Part shown: piece by piece, positions 1-5,297 of the stretch
Layout of the letters: the number at the start of each line of letters is the position of its first letter
Numbering within the stretch: position 1 is the first letter of the stretch
Virus record (IMG/VR): IMGVR_UViG_3300037171_000075
Location: 1-24,458 of that record
DNA: 24,458 nucleotides
Direction: 5' to 3' (one strand)
Origin: a virus
Position numbers and translations under genes: made by a program
Notes under the pieces: generated by a model
Databases searched by the model: none
Seen by the model: only the letters and a program-made list of their open reading frames with translations
What the model was told of the DNA's origin: nothing

Positions 1-12
1 ATCGCTGCTCTC

Positions 13-105
13 CTAGGCCGACCCCGACCCCGACCGCGACCCCGACCGCGACCGCGACCGCGACCCCGACCACGACCACGACCACGCTTGAATTGCTGGG
101 TTCAT
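13..105 (-). CDS. Array mini-ORF 1: Ser-(Trp/Arg/Gly) dipeptide-repeat peptide, 30 aa
   Basis: The ORF starts at an ATG preceded by AGGAG with a 7-base spacer. It encodes the constant leader MNPAIQA, then 11 X-Ser dipeptides with X equal to Trp, Arg or Gly, and ends with Ala and TAG. Serine is always TCG and the variable codon is always NGG. The product would be cationic and Trp-rich with no acidic residue. It is the shortest of three tandem ORFs with identical leaders and ends. The start of a fourth lies across the left window edge, where the preceding ribosome-binding site is still visible. No family is recognised. The repeat is open in every frame, so the support for coding is the placement of SD, ATG and stop, not ORF length. 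Confidence 0.4.
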   Translation of the reverse strand: MNPAIQAWSWSWSGSRSRSRSGSRSGSGSA

Positions 106-115
106 CGCTGCTCTC

Positions 116-376
116 CTAGGCCGACCACGACCCCGACCGCGACCGCGACCGCGACCCCGACCGCGACCGCGACCCCGACCACGACCGCGACCCCGACCAC
201 GACCACGACCACGACCCCGACCGCGACCCCGACCACGACCACGACCCCGACCGCGACCCCGACCACGACCACGACCACGACCACGACCCCGACCACGACC
301 GCGACCACGACCACGACCGCGACCGCGACCCCGACCGCGACCGCGACCCCGACCACGCTTGAATTGCTGGGTTCAT
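116..376 (-). CDS. Array mini-ORF 2: Ser-(Trp/Arg/Gly) dipeptide-repeat protein, 86 aa
   Basis: This has the same design as the neighbouring array ORFs: leader MNPAIQA, 39 X-Ser dipeptides (15 Trp, 13 Arg, 11 Gly), a final Ala and TAG. Its stop codon is part of TAGGAG, so the termination site of this ORF carries the ribosome-binding site of the next unit (ORF 1), and its own SD comes from the stop of ORF 3. That arrangement would favour translational reinitiation along one leftward transcript. The predicted net charge is about +13 with no acidic residues. Function is unknown. Alternating Trp/Arg content could mean membrane or nucleic-acid binding, but that is speculation. A purely DNA-level repeat is the main alternative. 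Confidence 0.42.
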   Translation of the reverse strand: MNPAIQAWSGSRSRSGSRSRSWSWSRSWSGSWSWSWSWSGSRSGSWSWSGSRSGSWSWSWSGSRSWSGSRSRSGSRSRSRSGSWSA

Positions 377-386
377 CGCTGCTCTC

Positions 387-659
387 CTAGGCCGACCACG
401 ACCGCGACCACGACCACGACCGCGACCGCGACCGCGACCGCGACCACGACCGCGACCGCGACCCCGACCGCGACCACGACCACGACCACGACCACGACCC
501 CGACCGCGACCCCGACCGCGACCCCGACCGCGACCGCGACCCCGACCACGACCACGACCACGACCACGACCCCGACCACGACCGCGACCACGACCGCGAC
601 CCCGACCCCGACCACGACCACGACCACGACCCCGACCACGCTTGAATTGCTGGGTTCAT
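387..659 (-). CDS. Array mini-ORF 3: Ser-(Trp/Arg/Gly) dipeptide-repeat protein, 90 aa
   Basis: This is the most upstream array ORF on the leftward strand, 62 bases after the stop of the DUF6948-like gene at 722-988, so one transcript could carry both. It has an AGGAG ribosome-binding site, ATG, leader MNPAIQA, 41 X-Ser dipeptides (18 Trp, 14 Arg, 9 Gly), Ala and TAG. Dipeptides 9 to 18 have the same Trp/Arg/Gly order as dipeptides 9 to 18 of ORF 2, while the flanking order differs. The start is chosen on the SD. A longer upstream reading frame exists but runs antisense-shifted through the DUF6948-like gene and is not credible. Function is unknown. Confidence 0.42.
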   Translation of the reverse strand: MNPAIQAWSGSWSWSWSGSGSRSWSRSWSGSWSWSWSWSGSRSRSGSRSGSRSGSWSWSWSWSRSGSRSRSWSRSRSRSRSWSWSRSWSA

Positions 660-681
660 CGCTGCTCTCCTAGGCCGACCA

Positions 682-708
682 CGCCAGCAGCCAAACAAGC
701 CGCTGGCG
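682..708 (-). terminator. Hairpin between DUF6948-like gene and the array
   Basis: A perfect-to-one-wobble 10-bp stem (682-691 with 699-708) closes a 7-base loop, 14 bases after the stop of the leftward gene at 722. No U-tract follows on the minus strand. It could be a 3' end or processing hairpin or a pause structure, and it is weak evidence for intrinsic termination. If it does not terminate, the array mini-ORFs are cotranscribed with the upstream gene. Confidence 0.45.
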
Positions 709-721
709 CGGTCAAAAGCCC

Positions 722-988
722 CTACTTCGTCTTCGTAGGAAGCTGGGAAATCTGGACGGCGTCGATCAGGGAACCGCGGCCGACGATGACCTGGCCGGTG
801 GGGAACATCTCGACCTCGTTGAAAGAACTCGTCTCCAGCGCCTTCCCAAAGCGCCCGGTGTCGGCAATCCAGGAAGCGTCTTCGAGCACAAGCTCGTGTT
901 CGGTGACGGCGACGAGCTTGCCGGCGTCGATCATCGTCGCCGTGCGGATGAGGTAATCGGCTCCAATTTTCCAGTGGGCGTCGCTCAT
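722..988 (-). CDS. DUF6948-like phage protein
   Basis: This is an 88-aa protein of the small family found in phages and mobile elements that begins MSDxHWKxGxxYxIRTxTM. It contains the conserved segments VTEHELVLEDASWIADTGRF and GQVIVGRGSLIDA, which I associate with DUF6948. The function of the family is unknown. The start at 988 is chosen over an upstream in-frame ATG because AAAGGAG lies 7 bases before it. The gene is transcribed leftward and is divergent from the regulator at 1118. The intergenic region holds a candidate promoter for each direction. Downstream lie a hairpin and the hexamer array. Its position next to the regulator suggests it is under early or lysogenic control, which is inference. 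Confidence 0.8.
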   Translation of the reverse strand: MSDAHWKIGADYLIRTATMIDAGKLVAVTEHELVLEDASWIADTGRFGKALETSSFNEVEMFPTGQVIVGRGSLIDAVQISQLPTKTK

Positions 989-1033
989 TTTTGATCTCCT
1001 TTGCCCGTTGAGGGCGGTCCAACTCACGGCGCC

Positions 1034-1061
1034 ATCCTACACGCCTCGCCAACCCTGTCAA
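1034..1061 (-). promoter_or_regulatory. Candidate sigma70 promoter for the leftward DUF6948-like gene
   Basis: On the minus strand a consensus TTGACA (1056-1061) is followed after 16 bases by TAGGAT (1034-1039). The start codon at 988 is about 40 bases further on, giving a normal leader with a Shine-Dalgarno sequence. Confidence 0.5.
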
Positions 1062-1068
1062 GCCAATC

Positions 1069-1076
1069 TTGCGCAA
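1069..1076. promoter_or_regulatory. Palindrome TTGCGCAA, candidate operator
   Basis: This 8-bp perfect palindrome lies between the -35 boxes of the two divergent promoters. It is a plausible binding site for the adjacent YdaS/Cro-like regulator, by position only. Confidence 0.3.
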
Positions 1077-1083
1077 TCCATCA

Positions 1084-1111
1084 TTGACATATTCGGATTT
1101 TCCGCTATCGT
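1084..1111 (+). promoter_or_regulatory. Candidate promoter for the regulator gene, predicting a leaderless mRNA
   Basis: A consensus TTGACA (1084-1089) is followed after 16 bases by TATCGT (1106-1111). Transcription would begin about 7 bases later, at the ATG of the regulator (1118). The absence of any Shine-Dalgarno sequence before that ATG agrees with a leaderless transcript, as known for lambda cI from PRM. Confidence 0.5.
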
Positions 1112-1117
1112 CGCCGC

Positions 1118-1336
1118 ATGGACGGAGAACAGACATCGCGCGACGCGGCCCTGCAACGGGCAATCGATGCCGTCGGGGGCGCCGCAGAACTCGCCCGCCG
1201 CATCGGCGTCAAGCGCCAGGCGGTATCGGCTTGGCGACGTTGCCCGGCCGATCGGGCGCGATCGGTCGAGACAGTGACCGGCGTTCCCATGCACGAACTC
1301 CGGCCGGATATGTGGAGGAAAGGCGAAACCCAATGA
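1118..1336 (+). CDS. YdaS/Cro-like helix-turn-helix regulator
   Basis: This 72-aa protein contains a compact helix-turn-helix at about residues 18-45 (segment GAAELARRIGVKRQAVSAWRR). It is followed by the segment VETVTGVPMHELRPDMW, typical of YdaS-type antitoxin/Cro proteins from lambdoid prophages. It probably represses one or both of the divergent promoters just upstream. No ribosome-binding site precedes the ATG, and the predicted transcription start coincides with it. It is coupled to the next gene by an ATGA overlap. No YdaT-like toxin partner is visible, so a phage repressor or Cro role is more likely than a toxin-antitoxin role. Confidence 0.85.
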   Translation: MDGEQTSRDAALQRAIDAVGGAAELARRIGVKRQAVSAWRRCPADRARSVETVTGVPMHELRPDMWRKGETQ

Positions 1337-1794
1337 ATAAACCCGAGAAATCGCTACCGGAGGGCCTGCGCGCCGAGGATATGCCGACGGCGGAATTTGA
1401 CACGGACACGCTGAGCGGCGACGTCCGCGACGTGCTGCTCGGCCATCTTCGCGACATGAAAGTGCCGTGGGCGATGCTGTCCGAAGACGAACAGCGCGAC
1501 AAGATTTACGCCGTCTCAATGTGCGGGAAAGACGTGGTTCGCCGCGTCGTCCAGGCGGTCGTCAAAGCCGGCTTCCCGTCGATTGTCGTCAGCGTTGGCG
1601 CTATCAAGATCGACAAGGGCGTCGAAATCAAGCTCGCCGCATCCTCGACCGTCGAGACGATCAACCGGCTCGCCGAACACGGCAAGGGCGCCGCCGTCCT
1701 CGTTCTGGCCGAAGCCGCCGACTTCTACGGCGAGCGGGCGCCGGCGACGCCCGACAAGGATCAGCCGGACCTGCCGATCGCCGACGCCGAGTGA
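1333..1794 (+). CDS. Conserved phage protein of unknown function
   Basis: This 153-aa protein begins at an ATG overlapping the stop of the regulator by four bases. The segment GHLRDMKVPWAMLSEDEQRDKI and a C-terminal half ending in a VLVLAEAADFYGER-like helix are typical of a phage early-region family that usually sits near regulators and recombination genes. I know no function for it. The C-terminal 20 residues are acidic and Pro-rich. The gene overlaps the next one through GTGA, so translation of the three genes from 1118 is probably coupled. Confidence 0.8.
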   Translation: MNKPEKSLPEGLRAEDMPTAEFDTDTLSGDVRDVLLGHLRDMKVPWAMLSEDEQRDKIYAVSMCGKDVVRRVVQAVVKAGFPSIVVSVGAIKIDKGVEIKLAASSTVETINRLAEHGKGAAVLVLAEAADFYGERAPATPDKDQPDLPIADAE

Positions 1795-2291
1795 GCCTCA
1801 TTTTCACGATACCCGGCGCGCCGGTTCCATTCGCGCGCGCCGGTTCCTTCGGGACCCGCCGGTTCACGCCGACCAAGCAGCGCGACTACATGCTCCAGGT
1901 GCGGGCGATGGCGTTCGAGGCCATGCGCGGCGCGGCGCTGCTCGAAGGGCCGCTGACGATGGACGTCCGCGCGGTCTATCCAGTCCCCGAGACGTGGTCC
2001 AAAAAGCGCAAGGCCGCGGCCCATTGGAAGGACTCGCGGCCGGACGCCGACAACATCGCCAAGGCGATCATGGACTGCATCGGCAAGAACGAATCGCTCG
2101 CCGGCTACGACAAGCTGCCGGCGGCGCTGGTCTTCGGCGACGACGCGCAGGTCGCGCATCTGAACGTCGTCAAAATCTACGGTCCGGTCGCGTTTGTCCG
2201 CGTGTCGGTCGAAGCGTTGGAGAGCATCGAATGTCAGGATTCAGCAGGCCGACCGGCCGCGGCGGGTGGATTGTTAGGCGCGACGACCTGA
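1791..2291 (+). CDS. rusA: RusA-family Holliday junction resolvase
   Basis: This 166-aa protein is predicted to cut Holliday junctions during phage recombination or replication. The opening IFTIPGAPVPFARA and the central motif RPDADNIAKAIMDCI (residues 83-97) match the RusA signature, whose Asp residues bind the metal. A further acidic pair follows in VFGDDAQV (about residues 114-120). Length is in the normal RusA range. The GTG start overlaps the previous stop by four bases. The C-terminal 20 residues overlap the next gene in another frame and look unlike RusA, so the ancestral stop may have been lost. The context of early regulator plus methyltransferase fits a phage recombination module. 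Confidence 0.9.
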   Translation: MSLIFTIPGAPVPFARAGSFGTRRFTPTKQRDYMLQVRAMAFEAMRGAALLEGPLTMDVRAVYPVPETWSKKRKAAAHWKDSRPDADNIAKAIMDCIGKNESLAGYDKLPAALVFGDDAQVAHLNVVKIYGPVAFVRVSVEALESIECQDSAGRPAAAGGLLGATT

Positions 2292-2491
2292 TCGAGCGCG
2301 AGCGCGACACGCGCGCCCTGGCCGCGGAGGTCCGCGAGCGCGCCACGCCGATCGAGCGATTCGTCCGAAAGTCGCTCGTCAGCCCGCATAACGACGTGAC
2401 GTTGCCGGCGCTCAAATTTATGGGGCAGGAGGGGAAGCATGGCGCAGAACACGTCGACAGCCGTGATGCAACGGCGAGTCGCAGGGACTGA
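2231..2491 (+). CDS. Small basic protein of unknown function
   Basis: This 86-aa ORF is preceded by GGAGAG six bases before its ATG. It overlaps the RusA 3' end by 61 bases and the methyltransferase-like gene by 53. It is rich in Arg, Glu and Asp (segment RRDDLIERERDTRALAAEVR), suggesting a charged helix. No domain is recognised. The good ribosome-binding site and coherent helical middle support it, and the C-terminal tail in the overlap looks random. Confidence 0.55.
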   Translation: MSGFSRPTGRGGWIVRRDDLIERERDTRALAAEVRERATPIERFVRKSLVSPHNDVTLPALKFMGQEGKHGAEHVDSRDATASRRD

Positions 2492-3092
2492 TCATCTCGA
2501 TTTCTATCCGACGCCACCCTGGGCGACGCGCGCGCTGTGCGAATGGATCGTGACGTCCAGACGTCATCCTGATCTGAGCGACCTGACGGCGTGGGACCCT
2601 GCGTGCGGCGAGCACGACATGGTGAGGCCGTTGCGCGAGTTCTTTGGGTCAGTTGCGGCCACCGATGTGGCGCCGCACAAGGGCGGCCATGAGGTCGTCG
2701 ACTTCCTTTGGCCAACCGAACAGCGCTCCGACTGGATCATCACCAATCCGCCCTTCAAACTCGCCGAGCAGTTTGCTGTGACCGCGCTTGCACGCGCCGA
2801 GCGCGGCGTCGCGCTGTTGGTGCGCACCGCCTTTCTGGAGGGCGTGGGTCGCTTGTCGAGGCTGTTCGCCCCCGATCCACCGACTGACATCTTCCAGTTC
2901 AGCGAGCGCGTCGTGATGCACCACGGCCACCTATCGAAGGAAGGCTCGACGGCCACGGCATATTGCTGGGTCGTTTGGCGCAAGCCGCTCAAAGGCTGTG
3001 TCGGCACGCATTTTCATTGGATCGCCCCTTGCCGCAAGCGGCTCGAGCGCGACAGCGACTATCCCATTGACGACGCCCCGCCGCAGGCGTAG
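2439..3092 (+). CDS. Putative SAM-dependent DNA methyltransferase
   Basis: This 217-aa protein shows two hallmarks of N6-adenine-type methyltransferases: a SAM-binding motif I at DPACGE (residues 53-58), with an acidic Asp at about 76, and a catalytic motif IV NPPF (residues 103-106). The N-terminal segment DHLDFYPTPPWATRALCEW is common in small phage methyltransferases. AGGAGGGG before the ATG decides the start. No target-recognition domain is evident, so specificity is unknown. It could protect phage DNA from host restriction. The C-terminal part is less clearly related to known families. Confidence 0.8.
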   Translation: MAQNTSTAVMQRRVAGTDHLDFYPTPPWATRALCEWIVTSRRHPDLSDLTAWDPACGEHDMVRPLREFFGSVAATDVAPHKGGHEVVDFLWPTEQRSDWIITNPPFKLAEQFAVTALARAERGVALLVRTAFLEGVGRLSRLFAPDPPTDIFQFSERVVMHHGHLSKEGSTATAYCWVVWRKPLKGCVGTHFHWIAPCRKRLERDSDYPIDDAPPQA

Positions 3093-3137
3093 CTTGTGCG
3101 CCGTAGGTAGTTCCCGAGGGGTACTTAGTCGCGTCTT

Positions 3138-3146
3138 GGGGGGGGG
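3138..3146. repeat. Run of nine G residues
   Basis: A G9 homopolymer precedes the structured element at 3146-3200 in the gap between the methyltransferase-like gene and the small gene at 3222. Such runs are prone to slippage and to sequencing error. Confidence 0.9.
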
Positions 3147-3200
3147 TGCTTAAAAAGAAGGCCCGGGAGTCGCGTAAACGACTTCGACCGGGCCAAGCAC
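3146..3200. terminator. Long structured hairpin; intrinsic terminator in the leftward direction
   Basis: The element folds as an outer 6-bp stem (3146-3151 with 3195-3200), an 8-base A-rich bulge, a 7-bp GC stem (3160-3166 with 3188-3194), a small internal loop and a 5-bp stem (3168-3172 with 3179-3183) with loop CGTAAA. On the minus strand the GC stem is followed at once by TTCTTTTT, which makes a strong intrinsic terminator for transcripts arriving from the right, that is antisense to the replication gene. On the plus strand it would be a structured 5' leader for the gene at 3222. Confidence 0.6.
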
Positions 3201-3203
3201 AAA

Positions 3204-3220
3204 CGCGAGGGTCCTTCGCG
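3204..3220 (+). promoter_or_regulatory. Leader hairpin sequestering the ribosome-binding site of the next gene
   Basis: CGCGA (3204-3208) pairs with TCGCG (3216-3220), directly before the ATG at 3222. The only Shine-Dalgarno-like sequence, GAGGG (3207-3211), lies within this hairpin, so translation start may depend on opening it. Confidence 0.4.
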
Positions 3221-3221
3221 A

Positions 3222-3419
3222 ATGAGCCAGTCTGATCTAGCGCAAAAATCCACACCAATCAAGCCCCTTTCGGTCGCCGTCCAAATATGGGCGGTCGAAC
3301 TCGTGGCCGCCATGAACTTCCGCCATGCCTTCCCAGGCATGCGCGAATCGGAGGTCGAGCGCATTAAGCGCGCCCTCAAAGACGCCGCCGGCACACTCTC
3401 GCAACTCACGGACGGGTGA
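3222..3419 (+). CDS. Small protein of unknown function
   Basis: This 65-aa protein is mostly helical, with segment AVELVAAMNFRHAFPGM and a basic C-terminal helix. No family is recognised. It is the first gene after a structured leader and overlaps the start of the replication protein gene (TGATG junction), so the two are probably coupled. A role in replication or its regulation is suggested only by position. Confidence 0.6.
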   Translation: MSQSDLAQKSTPIKPLSVAVQIWAVELVAAMNFRHAFPGMRESEVERIKRALKDAAGTLSQLTDG

Positions 3420-4177
3420 TGGCTGTCAGCGCCGACGGATTACGCCGGCTTGCGGCGCTTGAACTGACAGCCGAACAGCTACGCGAAGTTCTCGCAGTGG
3501 TTGCAGAGTCGATAGAGACTACAGCCGAGACGCGCGGCGTGAACGCCCTTCGGCAGGCTCGATACCGGGATCGCAAGCGTAACGAAATCGTAACGCCGAG
3601 CGTAACGGAGCGTAACGAACCCGTAACAAACGTTACGCCTCCTCGCGCGCCTATACGCGAGCGCGTTCTTAATGCGGTAGAAAGTAGTAGTATTAAAGAG
3701 CTACCTACGGTAGCAAGAAAGTCCGACCAGCCGATCGATCTTTTCGGTAGCCCTTCCGTTCGCGACAAGCGCCAGGCCAAGGTCGAGGAAGAAACCCGGA
3801 TCGTTCGTTTCGCTTGCGAAACCTGGAACGAGATGATCTCCGAGTTCCCGCGAATGGTGCGGATCACCGTGGTTCCAGACCGCGGAACACGGGAGCGTCT
3901 GATCCTCGCGGCGGCAAAGCTTTTTGCTGGCGACCTAGATTTCCCAACGGCGGAAGCCGGCTTCCGAGCGTTCTTTGCGAAGATTCGCGCTAGTCCGTTC
4001 CTGCGCGGCGATGCAGCGCCAGGTCCTGGGCGGGACCGCGCGTTCAAGCCGACGATTGATCGCTTGCTCGCCCCGAAAATGCTTACGCCAATCATGGAGG
4101 ACACGTATGGCCCCGAAGTTTCGCCCAAGCCGAACAACCGCGGAAACGGCGGCTACGCGCACGCCTACGGGCGCTGA
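3419..4177 (+). CDS. Putative phage replication initiation protein
   Basis: This 252-aa protein has a C-terminal region (about residues 185-235) with the pattern SPFLRGD, then TIDRLLAPKML and I-EDTYG. It resembles the C-terminal domain of phage replication initiators and helicase loaders (pattern FLxG, FDWLLxP, ILEGNY). The middle segment (residues 50-75), rich in Val-Thr and Arg-Asn, is encoded by repeated CGTAACG 7-mers. That is the arrangement of lambda O, where the origin iterons lie inside the initiator gene. The ATG at 3419 overlaps the preceding stop; a GTG at 3416 is possible. Assignment rests on these features together and is not certain. Confidence 0.65.
   Translation: MAVSADGLRRLAALELTAEQLREVLAVVAESIETTAETRGVNALRQARYRDRKRNEIVTPSVTERNEPVTNVTPPRAPIRERVLNAVESSSIKELPTVARKSDQPIDLFGSPSVRDKRQAKVEEETRIVRFACETWNEMISEFPRMVRITVVPDRGTRERLILAAAKLFAGDLDFPTAEAGFRAFFAKIRASPFLRGDAAPGPGRDRAFKPTIDRLLAPKMLTPIMEDTYGPEVSPKPNNRGNGGYAHAYGR
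3578..3720. other. Candidate replication origin: iterons plus AT-richer segment
   Basis: Five direct copies of CGTAACG (3578, 3589, 3601, 3611 and 3622, the last ending in A) are spaced 10 to 12 bases apart, about one per helical turn. They are followed by one inverted copy CGTTACG at 3631-3637. Downstream, 3664-3720 is visibly AT-richer than its surroundings and contains the hairpin GCTACC-TAC-GGTAGC (3700-3714). The set lies inside the putative initiator gene, as in lambdoid phages. Helical phasing argues for protein binding and not coding chance. Confidence 0.6.
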
Positions 4178-4508
4178 GATCAACAACCAGAACTGGGTCG
4201 CCCTTGCCAGCGCCTCGATCCGCGCGCAGGGCGGCCAGGGCTTCGTGATCCGCAACGACACGCCGGAGCTCGCCGGGGCCGCCACGCCGGCGGAATGGCA
4301 CGCTTGGATGCTCTATTTCGAGGATCACGGTATTGCGACGAAGTATCTGCGCTTTCACGGCGTCGGAACCGTGCCGACACGATGGCCGGAGGAATTCGAC
4401 CTGACGCGCGAGCCGAGCGACAAGACGTGGCGCTTTCCGCCTCGCGCGTTCGATCCAGCCATGCGACGGCGGGTCTTGGGGCTTGGCTTGGCGCTGGGCG
4501 AGCTATGA
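4107..4508 (+). CDS. Phage protein of unknown function
   Basis: This 133-aa protein starts at an ATG with GGAGG six bases upstream, inside the end of the replication gene (71-base overlap). The segment WHAWMLYFEDHGIATKYL and several Trp residues are characteristic of a small phage family often found next to replication genes. No catalytic motif is visible. It overlaps the next gene by ATGA. A function linked to replication is inferred from position only. Confidence 0.7.
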   Translation: MAPKFRPSRTTAETAATRTPTGAEINNQNWVALASASIRAQGGQGFVIRNDTPELAGAATPAEWHAWMLYFEDHGIATKYLRFHGVGTVPTRWPEEFDLTREPSDKTWRFPPRAFDPAMRRRVLGLGLALGEL

Positions 4509-5086
4509 CTGACGGCAAGGTTCTCGCGATTTGCAGCGACTACCTCGGCTTCATCGCGGCGTTGCGCGATCGGGCCGCCGACCTCGGGCTCGCGATGGGA
4601 TCTGAGAACGCGGCGGAGATCAGCGGGCTCGCCGGCGCCACGCTCGCCCGCCTGATGACGCCAAAGACGAGCGGCAAGATTCTGAGTATCGAAAGCTTCG
4701 GCGTCGTACTCGGCTTGCTTGGCGTCAAGATGTTGGTGGTCGAGGACCCGGCGCAGACTACCCGTATGAAAACGCGCATCGTCAAGCGCAATGCCGGCTA
4801 TGTCCGAGACAGCGTCTTGCATCTCGCAATTCCGAAACAAACCTTCAAGGAAATGGGGCAAAAAGGCGGAAAAGCCAAAAATGCGGCCATGACGCGCAAA
4901 CAACGCAGCAAGCTTGCCCATTTGGCCGCGATGGCGCGCCATCATCCAAGCGAACAGGCGCGTCGCAGCTATCGGGGAAGGGTCGCGGCGCTGGCGCGCT
5001 GGGCGAAGCACAGGAGAGAACGCGATGGAATTGAAAGTGTCGAAGCACGCGCGCCAGCGCCTGACGGAGCGCCTCGGCAATCCTGA
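4505..5086 (+). CDS. Putative HTH-type regulator with basic C-terminal tail
   Basis: In this 193-aa protein the N-terminal half (about residues 20-80) resembles an XRE-like helix-turn-helix domain: ENAAEISGLAGATLARLM, then ILSIESFGVVLGLLGVKMLV, the usual single-turn pattern followed by the domain-closing helix. The C-terminal half is very basic, with KEMGQKGGKAKNAAMTRKQR and two Ala/Arg-rich helices, and may bind nucleic acid. It is coupled to the previous gene by ATGA and overlaps the next by 62 bases. DNA binding is likely and the target is unknown. Confidence 0.6.
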   Translation: MTDGKVLAICSDYLGFIAALRDRAADLGLAMGSENAAEISGLAGATLARLMTPKTSGKILSIESFGVVLGLLGVKMLVVEDPAQTTRMKTRIVKRNAGYVRDSVLHLAIPKQTFKEMGQKGGKAKNAAMTRKQRSKLAHLAAMARHHPSEQARRSYRGRVAALARWAKHRRERDGIESVEARAPAPDGAPRQS

Positions 5087-5297
5087 GATCGAGCCGCGCC
5101 TGATGGACAAGCTGCGCGAGGCGAGCGACGCCGGCGCCTGCGGGGTGATCTCGGGGCGCTGGCTCTACGTCATCAAGAACGAAGTGCTTGTGACCGTGAG
5201 ACCAAAACCGAAGGGCGGAAGGCCGTCGATGGAGCCGGCGACACGAAATCGCGGATTGAAACGTGGTAGCCTAGAAAGGCAGTTTCAGCCCGGCTGA
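5025..5297 (+). CDS. Small phage protein of unknown function
   Basis: This 90-aa protein has a good ribosome-binding site (AGGAGAG) before ATG 5025. It begins with a basic KHARQRLTERLG segment and has a beta-like middle (GRWLYVIKNEVLVTV) before a disordered Arg/Gly tail. The pattern recalls small RNase or toxin-like folds such as DUF4258, but the similarity is too weak to claim. It is the last gene of the rightward early operon and ends 27 bases inside the convergent HTH gene at 5271. Confidence 0.65.
   Translation: MELKVSKHARQRLTERLGNPEIEPRLMDKLREASDAGACGVISGRWLYVIKNEVLVTVRPKPKGGRPSMEPATRNRGLKRGSLERQFQPG

Larger units (their letters stand above)
1..681. repeat. Three-block hexanucleotide array with identical 36-bp punctuation units
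   Basis: The plus strand consists of perfect GACCNC hexamers in which N is A, C or G and never T. There are 11, 39 and 41 hexamers in blocks at about 20-86, 123-357 and 394-640. The blocks are separated by an identical 36-bp unit (87-122, 358-393, 641-676; partial copy 1-19) containing TTCATCGCTGCTCTCCTAGG. Unit periods are 271 and 283 bp. Read on the minus strand, each punctuation unit supplies a stop codon, a Shine-Dalgarno AGGAG and an ATG, so the array is also a row of small ORFs. Blocks 2 and 3 share an identical run of ten hexamers at the same offset, which suggests unit duplication followed by slippage. The array reaches the left edge, so its full length is unknown. Confidence 0.97.

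Noticed and set aside
88-673. Plus-strand Thr/Pro/Ala-rich ORFs through the array
   Set aside because: They start at TTG without an SD; openness is automatic for GACCNC repeats. The minus-strand reading has the SD-ATG-stop arrangement.
1-681. CRISPR array reading of the punctuated repeat
   Set aside because: The conserved 36-bp units are regular, but the intervening blocks are low-complexity hexamers of 67-247 bases, not unique spacers, and no cas gene is present.
387-1163. Long 258-codon minus-strand ORF through the array and the DUF6948-like gene
   Set aside because: Upstream of codon MNPAIQA it is a shifted frame of the DUF6948-like gene with no SD; only the last 90 codons are credible.
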